From Paratractidigestivibacter faecalis (lineage in GTDB: Bacteria; Actinomycetota; Coriobacteriia; Coriobacteriales; Atopobiaceae), in contig NZ_QSNG01000001.1 of the NCBI RefSeq assembly GCF_003416765.1, positions 770,742-834,741 of the forward strand: a stretch of DNA of 64,000 nucleotides, written 5' to 3'. Below, piece by piece: positions 1 to 9,687 of the stretch. The position numbers were made by a program, and so were the translations under genes. Below the pieces are notes generated by a model. It searched no databases, was not told where the DNA came from, and worked only from the letters and a program-made list of their open reading frames with translations. Each line of letters starts with the position of its first letter. The first letter of the stretch is position 1.

Positions 1-224
1 CGGCCTACATCGCCGCGCAGGCCGCCCGCTTTGGCACCACGGCGGCGGACGAGTGCCGCCTGCTCCTGGTCCACGGCACGCTCCACCTCCTGGGCCACGA
101 CCACCTCGTCGAGGAGGACGCCGTGGCCATGGAGGCCCTGGAGGACAAGATCCTCTCGGCCATGCCCACCGACGGGACCCTGGGGCACGTGGTCATCACG
201 CGGCACCGCACGGAGGTGGACTGA
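1..224 (+). CDS. ybeY: Endoribonuclease YbeY, C-terminal part
   Basis: This is the end of a gene cut by the window edge; the reading frame starts at base 3 and the stop is 222-224. The visible 73 residues carry the YbeY zinc motif: HGTLHLLGHDH, with three histidines in the H-x3-H-x5-H arrangement. YbeY is a metal-dependent RNase needed for 16S rRNA 3' maturation and ribosome quality control. Its stop overlaps the ATG of dgkA by one base (TGATG), and era follows, which is the common ybeY-dgkA-era arrangement of Gram-positive bacteria. The N-terminal half is outside the window. Confidence 0.93.
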   Translation, partial: AYIAAQAARFGTTAADECRLLLVHGTLHLLGHDHLVEEDAVAMEALEDKILSAMPTDGTLGHVVITRHRTEVD

Positions 225-604
225 TGATTCCCGGGTCGGACTCGGACCACCCGAGCTTCCTCAAGAGCTTCCTCTTTGCCGTGCAGGGCTTCCGCTTCGC
301 CGTGCGCAGCGAGAGGAACATCAAGGTCATGCTCTGCGGGGGAGCGCTCGCCGTGGTGGCGGGGCTGGTCCTTCAGCTCGACCTGCTGAGCTGGGGCATC
401 ATCTTCCTCTGCTGCGGCGTCGTGATCTCCGCCGAGCTCGTGAACACCGCCATCGAGACCGTCGTGGACCTCGTCTCCCCGGAGTTCCACCCGCTGGCGG
501 GCCGGGCCAAGGACATCGCGGCCGCCGCGGTCTGGGTGCTCTCGCTCATGGTGGCCCTCGTCGGCCTCGCCGTCTTTGCCAACGCGCTTCTCGCCAGGCT
601 GTAG
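224..604 (+). CDS. dgkA: Diacylglycerol kinase (DgkA/UndpK family)
   Basis: A 126-residue small integral membrane kinase. Three hydrophobic segments lie at about 34-51, 56-73 and 98-118. The family signature ELVNTAIETVVD (71-82) supplies the catalytic/metal-binding glutamates, and RAKDIAAAAV (94-103) is also conserved. In Gram-positives this family usually phosphorylates undecaprenol, or diacylglycerol, at the membrane; sequence alone does not separate the two. The ATG overlaps the ybeY stop (TGATG), so translation is probably coupled. An upstream in-frame extension exists in the other frame but lacks homology. Confidence 0.9.
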   Translation: MIPGSDSDHPSFLKSFLFAVQGFRFAVRSERNIKVMLCGGALAVVAGLVLQLDLLSWGIIFLCCGVVISAELVNTAIETVVDLVSPEFHPLAGRAKDIAAAAVWVLSLMVALVGLAVFANALLARL

Positions 605-672
605 CGCGCGGGTGCCGGCCCGACTCCCCACAGAACCCACTAGACCAGGGCATCGGCCCAGGAAGGTTGCAA

Positions 673-1584
673 ATGACTGACACCACCCCCGCCTTCAGGA
701 GCGGATTCGTCGCCCTCGTCGGACGCCCCAACGCGGGCAAGTCCACCCTCGTGAACGCCTGCATGGGCGAGAAGATCGCCATCACGAGCCCCGTCGCCCA
801 GACCACGCGCCGTCGCATGCGCGCCGTCGTCAACACCGAGGCGAGCCAGCTCGTCATCATCGACACGCCGGGCCTCCACAAGCCCAAGGACGCCCTGGGA
901 AGCGAGCTCAACAAGGCCGCGCTGGCCGAGCTCGCCGACGCCGACGTGGTGGCCTTCCTCGTTGACGCCACCAAGCCGGTTGGCACGGGCGATGCCTGGG
1001 TGGCGGGCCACGTCGCCAAGGCCGACGCTGACTACAAGCTCCTGGTGGTCACCAAGGCAGACATCGCCGGTCCCCAGAAGGTCGCCGAGCAGCTCGAGGC
1101 CGCCCGCGCGCTTGCCACCTTCGACGACGAGCTCGTGATCTCGGCCAAGGAGGGCTTCAACGTCGACGCCTTCCTCCAGCTGGTCTCCGCCCACCTGCCC
1201 GAGGGCCCCAAGTGGTTTCCCGACGACATGGACACCGACACCACCGACGAGGACCTCGTGGCCGAGTTCGTCCGCGAGAAGCTCTTCCTCAACCTGCGCC
1301 AGGAGCTCCCGCACTCGGTCGGCGTGCTCTGCGACCAGATCGAGTACGCCGACGACGGCCACGCGTCCATCTGCGCGACCATCCTCGTCGAGCGCGAGGG
1401 CCAGAAGGGCATCGTCGTGGGTCGCGGCGGCCAGATGGTCAAGAAGGTGGGCACCGAGGCCCGCCACGACATCGAGAAGCTCCTCGGGTGCAAGGTCTTC
1501 CTGGAGCTGCGCGTGCGTGTGGAGCCCCAGTGGAGGCGCAACGCAAACATCATCCAGCGCCTGGGCTACGGGGAGCAGGAGTAG
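673..1584 (+). CDS. era: GTPase Era
   Basis: A 303-residue ribosome-assembly GTPase of normal family length. The P-loop GRPNAGKS is at 17-24, followed by switch I, the DTPGL box and a TKAD-type G4 motif. A C-terminal KH domain with the GRGGQMVKKVG loop binds the 3' end of 16S rRNA. The start is the ATG at 673, preceded by the purine-rich RBS GGAAGG at 661-666 region; longer in-frame starts upstream run through dgkA and are not needed. It belongs to the ybeY-dgkA-era-recO cluster, linking rRNA 3' maturation with 30S assembly. Confidence 0.96.
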   Translation: MTDTTPAFRSGFVALVGRPNAGKSTLVNACMGEKIAITSPVAQTTRRRMRAVVNTEASQLVIIDTPGLHKPKDALGSELNKAALAELADADVVAFLVDATKPVGTGDAWVAGHVAKADADYKLLVVTKADIAGPQKVAEQLEAARALATFDDELVISAKEGFNVDAFLQLVSAHLPEGPKWFPDDMDTDTTDEDLVAEFVREKLFLNLRQELPHSVGVLCDQIEYADDGHASICATILVEREGQKGIVVGRGGQMVKKVGTEARHDIEKLLGCKVFLELRVRVEPQWRRNANIIQRLGYGEQE

Positions 1585-1587
1585 AGC

Positions 1588-2337
1588 TTGGCGGGTGCCC
1601 GCACATACCACGCCCGCGCCCTCGTGCTCGACCGGACCAAGCTCGGCGAGACGGACCTCATCCTGACGCTTCTTGCCCAGGACGGCCGACAGCTGCGCTG
1701 CGTGGCCAAGGGCGCCAGGAAGCCCGGCGGCCGGCTTGCCGCCCGCGTGGAGCTCTTCTGCGAGTGCGACTTCCTGGTGGCACGGGGGCGCAGCCTGGAC
1801 GTGGTCTCGGAGGCCGGCCTGGTTGACGCCCACGCCCGCCTGAGGGGCGACCTCGCGCGCGTGAGCGCGGCCTCGGCCGTCTGCGAGGTGGCCCGCCTGA
1901 CCTGCTACGAGGACGCGCCGGACCCGTTCCTGCACGCCATCTGCGCCCGGGCCCTGCGCGCCTGCGAGGAGGCAGCCGACCAGGCACACCTTGACCTCGC
2001 GGCGGCCGCCTACGGCCTCAAGGTGTGCGCGCACGCCGGCTGGAGGCCGGTCCTGGACGCCTGCTGCGCCTGCGGCGACCCCGCCCCCTCGCGCCTCTCG
2101 GCCCTTGCGGGCGGGCTTCTCTGCGAGAGCTGCGCGCGCGACGTGGCGGGCGCGGAGGAGGTGAGCCCCTCACAGGTGGCCTGGCTGCGGGCCCTTCTGG
2201 GCTCCACCTTCGACGAGCTCTTGTCCGCCCCGGTGGACGACTCCTGCGCCGCGTGGCTCCTGGGATGCGCCCACGTCTGGTGCGCCACGCACCTGGAGGC
2301 GAGGCTTCGGGCCATGGAGTTTGCCCTCAGCGTGTAG
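1588..2337 (+). CDS. recO: DNA repair protein RecO
   Basis: A 249-residue RecFOR-pathway mediator that loads RecA on SSB-coated single-stranded DNA. The N-terminal OB-fold (about 1-80) begins with the typical YHARALVLDRTKLGETD segment. The C-terminal helical domain holds a CxxC...CxxC zinc site (CCACG and CESC near 156-181). The start is TTG at 1588, only three bases after the era stop, with GGAGCAGGAG upstream as RBS. Era-RecO adjacency is the usual arrangement. Confidence 0.9.
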   Translation: MAGARTYHARALVLDRTKLGETDLILTLLAQDGRQLRCVAKGARKPGGRLAARVELFCECDFLVARGRSLDVVSEAGLVDAHARLRGDLARVSAASAVCEVARLTCYEDAPDPFLHAICARALRACEEAADQAHLDLAAAAYGLKVCAHAGWRPVLDACCACGDPAPSRLSALAGGLLCESCARDVAGAEEVSPSQVAWLRALLGSTFDELLSAPVDDSCAAWLLGCAHVWCATHLEARLRAMEFALSV

Positions 2338-2360
2338 GGTACGCGCGCGTCCTTGTGTTC

Positions 2361-2392
2361 TTGTCGTGCAGACGCCTTGCCTGTGATAGACT
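2361..2392 (+). promoter_or_regulatory. Probable rpsO promoter with extended -10
   Basis: The intergenic space between recO and rpsO contains TGATAGACT at 2384-2392, which fits the extended -10 form TGnTAnnnT. A TTGTCG at 2361-2366 lies 20 bases upstream and is a weak, poorly spaced -35, so the extended -10 would carry most of the recognition. The 93-base leader would end at the rpsO start. This is a pattern match only. Confidence 0.4.
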
Positions 2393-2485
2393 TCACCAGG
2401 TTTTGTACGCACCCCGTACCTGGTTGCCCGCCCCACCGACGGCACACCCGGTTAGGGGCCAGTCCCAAGAAAGGTGGATCAAAGC

Positions 2486-2761
2486 ATGATCACCAAGGAG
2501 CAGAAGGCCGAGCTCATCAAGCAGTACGGCAAGAACGAGCACGATTCCGGTTCCGCCGAGGTCCAGGTCGCCATCCTGACCGCCCGCATCAAGGAGCTCA
2601 CCGAGCACATGAAGTCCCACAAGAAGGACTTCCACACCCGTCGCGGCCTCCTCATGCTGGTCGGCAAGCGTCGTCGTCTCCTCTCCTACATCAAGAAGAA
2701 CGACATCGAGAACTACCGTAACCTCATCAAGAGCCTCGGCATCCGCGACAACATCCAGTAG
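2486..2761 (+). CDS. rpsO: 30S ribosomal protein S15
   Basis: A 91-residue protein matching S15 along its length: [17 protein letters not shown] near the start and [10 protein letters not shown] near the end. S15 binds the central domain of 16S rRNA early in 30S assembly. The start is ATG 2486 with AAGAAAGGTGG at 2467-2475 as RBS; the in-frame GTG at 2474 lies inside this RBS and is rejected. The rpsO-pnp order is conserved across bacteria and a terminator-like hairpin separates the two genes. Confidence 0.97.
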   Translation: MITKEQKAELIKQYGKNEHDSGSAEVQVAILTARIKELTEHMKSHKKDFHTRRGLLMLVGKRRRLLSYIKKNDIENYRNLIKSLGIRDNIQ

Positions 2762-2781
2762 TCACAGAGCGAGTCTTAACG

Positions 2782-2812
2782 GGGGCGCCTGAGGGCGCCC
2801 CTTGTTGTGTTC
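2782..2812 (+). terminator. rpsO-pnp intergenic terminator
   Basis: A perfect 8-bp stem GGGGCGCC/GGCGCCCC (2782-2789 and 2794-2801) with a TGAG tetraloop is followed by TTGTTGTGTT. This is a Rho-independent terminator or attenuator 20 bases after the rpsO stop; some read-through into pnp is likely. Confidence 0.8.
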
Positions 2813-2836
2813 GGGGGGACTGGCCCCTCGCGCACG

Positions 2837-2853
2837 GCGGGGAAGGGCCCCGC
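2837..2853 (+). other. Leader hairpin upstream of pnp
   Basis: GCGGGG and CCCCGC (2837-2842, 2848-2853) form a 6-bp stem with loop AAGGG, 47 bases before the pnp start and with no T-tract. It is too short to be a typical RNase III site but sits where pnp leaders are usually processed. Confidence 0.3.
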
Positions 2854-2899
2854 AAGATGGCCCGTCTGCAATGGGGCAGGCGGAGATAAGGGAAAAGAC

Positions 2900-5140
<2,241 letters not shown>

Positions 5141-5164
5141 TCGCGCGTAGCGTAGCAACCTGGG

Positions 5165-5206
5165 GGAGGCCCTGGACCAGAAGCGTCCGGGGCCTCCTCT
5201 TTTTTT
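5165..5206 (+). terminator. Terminator after pnp
   Basis: GGAGGCCC with TGGA on the left arm pairs with TCCG and GGGCCTCC on the right arm (5166-5198), followed directly by a run of seven to eight T (5199-5206). This is a strong intrinsic terminator that ends the rpsO-pnp transcript. Confidence 0.9.
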
Positions 5207-5242
5207 GGCGGCGCGGGGCCCACGAGCCGTGAAACACCTATG

Positions 5243-5254
5243 GAACCACCGTTC
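5243..5254. promoter_or_regulatory. LexA-box-like palindrome upstream of rnj
   Basis: GAAC-CACC-GTTC at 5243-5254 matches the GAACN4GTTC core of actinobacterial/Firmicute LexA boxes and lies in the pnp-rnj gap. TACAAT at 5272-5277 just downstream could be a -10, but no good -35 is present; a second -10-like TATACT is at 5347-5352. Its role is uncertain; compare the much better site at recA. Confidence 0.35.
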
Positions 5255-5385
5255 GCCGAGCGCTTCTCGACTACAATGGGAAAGTATGCCTTTGAGCATC
5301 GCATGGTTGCGGTCGGGCGTCTCAGCAGCGCCTAAGACCGTGTACATATACTTTGAACTGCGCAAACGAAAGGAATTCCATAGGA

Positions 5386-7050
5386 ATGCCCAAGAAAGAC
5401 ACGGCACTGAAGATCATCCCGCTCGGCGGACTCGACGGCATCGGCAAGAACATGACGGCCTTCGAGTACGGCGACGACATGGTCCTGGTGGACGCCGGCC
5501 TGATGTTCCCCGAGGACGACCAGCCCGGCATCGACCTCATCCTTCCCGACTACACCTACGTGCTGGAGAACGAGCACAAGCTCCGCGGCATCGTCATCAC
5601 CCACGGCCACGAGGACCACACGGGCGCCCTGCCGTACCTTCTCATGGACCTCACCCGCAAGGTGCCCATCTACGCCGCCAAGCTCACCCTGGGCATGATT
5701 GCCGGCAAGCTGGAGGAGCACAACATTCGCCAGCCCAAGTTCCGCGAGGTCCAGGACGGCTCCAACGTCACGCTTGGCGCCCTCAACCTCACGTTCTTCG
5801 CCATGACGCACTCCATCCCGGGCGCGCTCGGCGTCTTCATGAACACCCCGGCCGGCACCCTCATCCACACGGGCGACTTCAAGCTCGACCAGACGCCCAT
5901 TGACGGCCGTCGTCCCAACTACCAGGCAATCTGCAAGTTCGGCGCCCTGGGCGTCGACCTGCTGCTGGCCGACTCCACCAACGCCACCAGGCCCGGCTTC
6001 ACCCAGTCCGAGGCCGCGGTCGGCCCCAACCTGCGCCACATCATCAAGAACGCCAAGGGCCGCGTCTTCGTCGCGTCCTTCTCGAGCCACATCCACCGCC
6101 TGCAGCAGGTCTGCGACGCCTCCGTTGCCGTGGGCCGCAAGGTCGTGGTGACGGGTCGCTCCATGGTCAACAACACCAAGGTCGCCCGCGAGCTCGGCTA
6201 CCTCAACATCGCCGACGAGGACATCATCGACGCCTTCGACGTCGACCGCATCGACGACGACAAGATCGTCGTGCTGTGCACCGGCTCCCAGGGCGAGCCG
6301 CTCTCCGCGCTTGCCCGCATGGCCAACGGCGAGCACAAGTCGCTCTCCATCACCGCAAACGACACGGTGATCATCTCCGCCACGCCCGTCCCCGGCAACG
6401 AGAAGAGCGTCCAGGGCATCATCAACTCGCTCTCCAAGATCGGCTGCGACATCTACGACAAGAGCCGCGCCCTCGTGCACGTCTCCGGCCACGGCTCCCA
6501 GGAGGAGCTCAAGCTCATGCTGGCCATGGTCAAGCCGAGGAACTTCATGCCGGTCCACGGCGAGGCCTGCCACCTGCGCGCCCACGCCGAGCTCGCCGTC
6601 AAGATGGGCGTCCCCGAGAAGAACATCTTCGTGCTGGACAACGGCGACACCCTCGAGATGCGCCACGGCAAGGTCCGCCGTGGCCGCGCCGTGGAGTCCG
6701 GCGTGGTCTACGTCGACGGCGGAAACGTCACCGACGCCAACCCCGTGGTCATCCGCGACCGCCAGAAGCTCGCCCAGGACGGCGTGGTCTCCGTGACCGT
6801 GGCCATCTCCGGCAAGCGCAAGAACGTGTCTGCCGTCGAGGTCACGTGCCGCGGCATCTCCTTCGGCTCCGACGAGGAGCTCATGGAGGAGGCCCGCGCG
6901 ACCGTCCGCGCCCAGGCCGACAAGCTCGCCAACTCCGACGGCGCCAGCATCGACTCGCTCCGTCGCAACGTGCGCAACTCCGTGTCCAACCTCTTCTGGA
7001 ACAAGACCCACACCAGGCCCATGGTCATTCCGGTCGTGCTGGAGGTCTAG
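5386..7050 (+). CDS. rnj: Ribonuclease J
   Basis: A 554-residue metallo-beta-lactamase/beta-CASP nuclease, exactly the family length. The zinc motif HGHEDH is at 73-78, and the C-terminal beta-CASP motifs (HVSGHGSQEELK, MPVHGE) are present. RNase J has 5'-3' exonuclease and endonuclease activity on mRNA and rRNA precursors. The ATG at 5386 follows AAAGGAA; the TTG at 5353 would add a non-homologous leader. It is the first gene after the pnp terminator, so it has its own promoter in 5207-5385, and ftsK follows six bases later. Confidence 0.95.
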   Translation: MPKKDTALKIIPLGGLDGIGKNMTAFEYGDDMVLVDAGLMFPEDDQPGIDLILPDYTYVLENEHKLRGIVITHGHEDHTGALPYLLMDLTRKVPIYAAKLTLGMIAGKLEEHNIRQPKFREVQDGSNVTLGALNLTFFAMTHSIPGALGVFMNTPAGTLIHTGDFKLDQTPIDGRRPNYQAICKFGALGVDLLLADSTNATRPGFTQSEAAVGPNLRHIIKNAKGRVFVASFSSHIHRLQQVCDASVAVGRKVVVTGRSMVNNTKVARELGYLNIADEDIIDAFDVDRIDDDKIVVLCTGSQGEPLSALARMANGEHKSLSITANDTVIISATPVPGNEKSVQGIINSLSKIGCDIYDKSRALVHVSGHGSQEELKLMLAMVKPRNFMPVHGEACHLRAHAELAVKMGVPEKNIFVLDNGDTLEMRHGKVRRGRAVESGVVYVDGGNVTDANPVVIRDRQKLAQDGVVSVTVAISGKRKNVSAVEVTCRGISFGSDEELMEEARATVRAQADKLANSDGASIDSLRRNVRNSVSNLFWNKTHTRPMVIPVVLEV

Positions 7051-7056
7051 CACCGC

Positions 7057-9684
7057 ATGCCATCCAACCGCAGCAAAAACGCACCCAAGAAGAACTCGGG
7101 CGCGAGGGGCTCGTCCTCTCGCGCCTCCAAGGCGGCCCAGACCCCCGAGAGGGGCTCGGTCACCGGTGACCTCGTGGGCATCGCCCTGGCCGTTGTCGCC
7201 ATCGCCATGGTGGTCTCCATCGTGGCGCCGTCCTCTGCCGTCATAACGAGCGCCGTGGGCAACGGGCTCGAGCTCGCCTTCGGTGCGGGCGCCATCCTGT
7301 TCCCGCTGGCGCTTCTCGTCTTCTCGGCAACCTTCTTCGTAGAGGACGGGACCCTGGTCTCCGGGCGCATCGCCGCCGGCCTCACGCTCGTCGTGCTGGC
7401 CGTGCTTGCCATGCTCTCGCTCAACCTGCCCGGGGCGGAGTCCATGCCCGAGAGCGTGGTCTGCGCAGCGGTGGTCAAGGGCGCCGGCGGCTATGTGGGC
7501 GGGTTCATCGCCCTCGCGCTCCTGCGCTTCCTCGGCGTCATCGTCGGCAACGTCGTGCTGGTGGGCCTCGTGGTGACGGGTATTGTCATCTGCGGCTTCT
7601 CCATCTCCGACGCCGTCTCCAGGATCAACTCGCGCCTCGCCCTCGCAGGCGAGCTCCACCGCGCCCGCGCCGAGGCAAAGGCCCAGGAGCGCGAGCTTGC
7701 CGCCCAGGCGGGCGACGCCACCCGCGAGCGCGCCCCCAAGGGACGCCGCGGCAAGGTCGAGGTCCCCCAGGCCTCGCTCTTCGATGAGACGGGGGAGGGG
7801 GAGACCACCTTCATCGGAGACCGCAAGACGAGCGTCCTGCGCCGCCGCGGAAAGGCCGCCGGCGCCGAGGCCGCGACCGCTGCAGACGAGCCGGACGCGC
7901 CCGTCGAGTCCTCCGCCGACGGCACCTCGCTCTTTGACGTCGACCTTCCCTGGGACGAGCCCCTCGACGACGAGGGGGAGCCGGCCCAGACCAAGCTGCT
8001 CAAGGGCCGCAGGAAGTCCCGTGGCCGCAAGGCCCAGGGCGAGGCGGCCCCAGGCGAGGCGTCCTCCCAGACGTCCGCAGGTGTTGCCGAGGAGTCCACG
8101 GACGGCTCCAAGGCGGCCGTGCCGGAGTTTCTCGCCGGCGTGAGGGGGGAGCGCGCCCACATGCCCGCCCCGGCCCCCACTGGCGACAAGATTAGCCGCC
8201 CCGGAGACTCCCAGGCCGACTACGAGCTGCCGCCCCTCTCCATCCTGCGCAAGAACGATGCCACCGACGGCAGCTACGCCGACGACTCCGAGCTAGCCAA
8301 GACCGCCCAGAGGCTCCAGGGCACCCTGGGGGAGTTTGGCCTCACCTCGCGTGTCACGGGCTGGATCGCCGGCCCGTCGGTCACCACGTTCAAGATCTCC
8401 ATGGGCGAGGGCGAGCGCGTGAGCAAGATTGTCAACCTTGAGGACGACATCACGCTTTCGCTGGCCGCAAAGTCCGTCCGCATCTTCGCGCCCATCCCGG
8501 GAACCTCCCTGGTGGGCATTGAGATTCCCAACGAGAAGCCCCAGCCGGTCTTTCTCTCCGACGTGCTCCCCTACGCCCAGGGCGGACCCCTGGAGTGCGC
8601 CTTCGGCCGCGACTCCGAGGGCAAGCCCATCGTGGTCGACCTCGCGGGCCTGCCGCACCTCCTGGTGGCCGGCACCACCGGCTCCGGCAAGTCGGTGCTC
8701 CTCAACGCCATCATCATGAGCATGCTCATGCGCTCCACGCCCGAGCAGGTCAGGCTCATCATGGTGGACCCCAAGCGCGTCGAGTTCACCGGCTACGCGG
8801 GCCTGCCCCACCTCTACGTGCCCGTGGTCACCGAGCCGCGCCAGGCCGCGAGCGCCCTGCAGTGGGGCGTGACCGAGATGGAGCGCAGGCTCAAGGTCTT
8901 CGAGCACTACAAGGTGCGTGACATCAAGACGTACAACGGCAACGTCGACGGCGGAAAGTACGCCGACATGGAGAACCCGCCCAAGCACATGCCGTACTTC
9001 GTCATCGTGATTGACGAGCTCGCCGATCTCATGATGGTCGCCGGCAAGGACGTGGAGAGCTCCATCGTGCGCATCGCGCAGCTGGGCCGCGCTGCGGGAA
9101 TCCACCTCATCGTGGCCACGCAGCGCCCCTCCGCCGACGTCGTCACCGGCCTCATTCGCGCCAACATCGACAACCGCGTCGCGCTCTCGGTTGACAACGC
9201 GCTCAACTCGCGCATCATCCTCGACCAGAAGGGCGCCGAGCAGCTCCTGGGTAGGGGAGACATGCTCGTCAAGCTGCGCGGCAAGAAGCCGAGGCGCGCA
9301 CAGGGCTGCTGGGTCTGCGACGAGGAGATCGAGCAGACGGTAGCCTTCGTTCGCGAGCAGGTCACGGCCGACTACCACGAGGACATCCTCACCGCCGTGG
9401 TGCCCAACACGCCGGGCGCCCCGGGCGCGGAGGTCGGCAAGGACGACGACCCTCTCGTCTGGGAGGCCGCGCGCATAGTTGTGGAGTCACAGCTTGGTTC
9501 CACGTCCGGCCTGCAGCGCGCCCTCTCCGTGGGGTACGCTAGGGCGGGCCGCATCATGGACATGCTCGAGGCAAAGGGCGTCGTCGGTCCGGCCAACGGC
9601 TCTAAGCCGCGCGAGGTGCTTCTCGACAAGGAGGCCCTCGAGGATCTGAAGGTTCAGGAAGCTGCGTACAGGGAGGTCGAGTAG
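7057..9684 (+). CDS. ftsK: DNA translocase FtsK/SpoIIIE
   Basis: An 875-residue septal DNA pump. The basic N-terminus is followed by about four membrane helices (about 30-190), then an Ala/Glu/Arg-rich low-complexity linker (about 200-400) and the RecA-like motor with Walker A GTTGSGKS at 539-546, an IDELADLMM Walker B and an ATQRPSADVVTG motif. A winged-helix gamma domain closes the protein (RAGRIMDMLEAKGVVG). It clears chromosome DNA from the division septum using KOPS-type sequences. It lies directly upstream of a rodZ-like gene, as in many Gram-positives. Confidence 0.95.
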   Translation: MPSNRSKNAPKKNSGARGSSSRASKAAQTPERGSVTGDLVGIALAVVAIAMVVSIVAPSSAVITSAVGNGLELAFGAGAILFPLALLVFSATFFVEDGTLVSGRIAAGLTLVVLAVLAMLSLNLPGAESMPESVVCAAVVKGAGGYVGGFIALALLRFLGVIVGNVVLVGLVVTGIVICGFSISDAVSRINSRLALAGELHRARAEAKAQERELAAQAGDATRERAPKGRRGKVEVPQASLFDETGEGETTFIGDRKTSVLRRRGKAAGAEAATAADEPDAPVESSADGTSLFDVDLPWDEPLDDEGEPAQTKLLKGRRKSRGRKAQGEAAPGEASSQTSAGVAEESTDGSKAAVPEFLAGVRGERAHMPAPAPTGDKISRPGDSQADYELPPLSILRKNDATDGSYADDSELAKTAQRLQGTLGEFGLTSRVTGWIAGPSVTTFKISMGEGERVSKIVNLEDDITLSLAAKSVRIFAPIPGTSLVGIEIPNEKPQPVFLSDVLPYAQGGPLECAFGRDSEGKPIVVDLAGLPHLLVAGTTGSGKSVLLNAIIMSMLMRSTPEQVRLIMVDPKRVEFTGYAGLPHLYVPVVTEPRQAASALQWGVTEMERRLKVFEHYKVRDIKTYNGNVDGGKYADMENPPKHMPYFVIVIDELADLMMVAGKDVESSIVRIAQLGRAAGIHLIVATQRPSADVVTGLIRANIDNRVALSVDNALNSRIILDQKGAEQLLGRGDMLVKLRGKKPRRAQGCWVCDEEIEQTVAFVREQVTADYHEDILTAVVPNTPGAPGAEVGKDDDPLVWEAARIVVESQLGSTSGLQRALSVGYARAGRIMDMLEAKGVVGPANGSKPREVLLDKEALEDLKVQEAAYREVE

Positions 9685-9687
9685 CAG

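Noticed and set aside
5332-8160. Long minus-strand open frame opposite rnj and ftsK (942 codons)
   Set aside because: Same antisense composition artefact; RNase J and FtsK motifs fix the coding strand.
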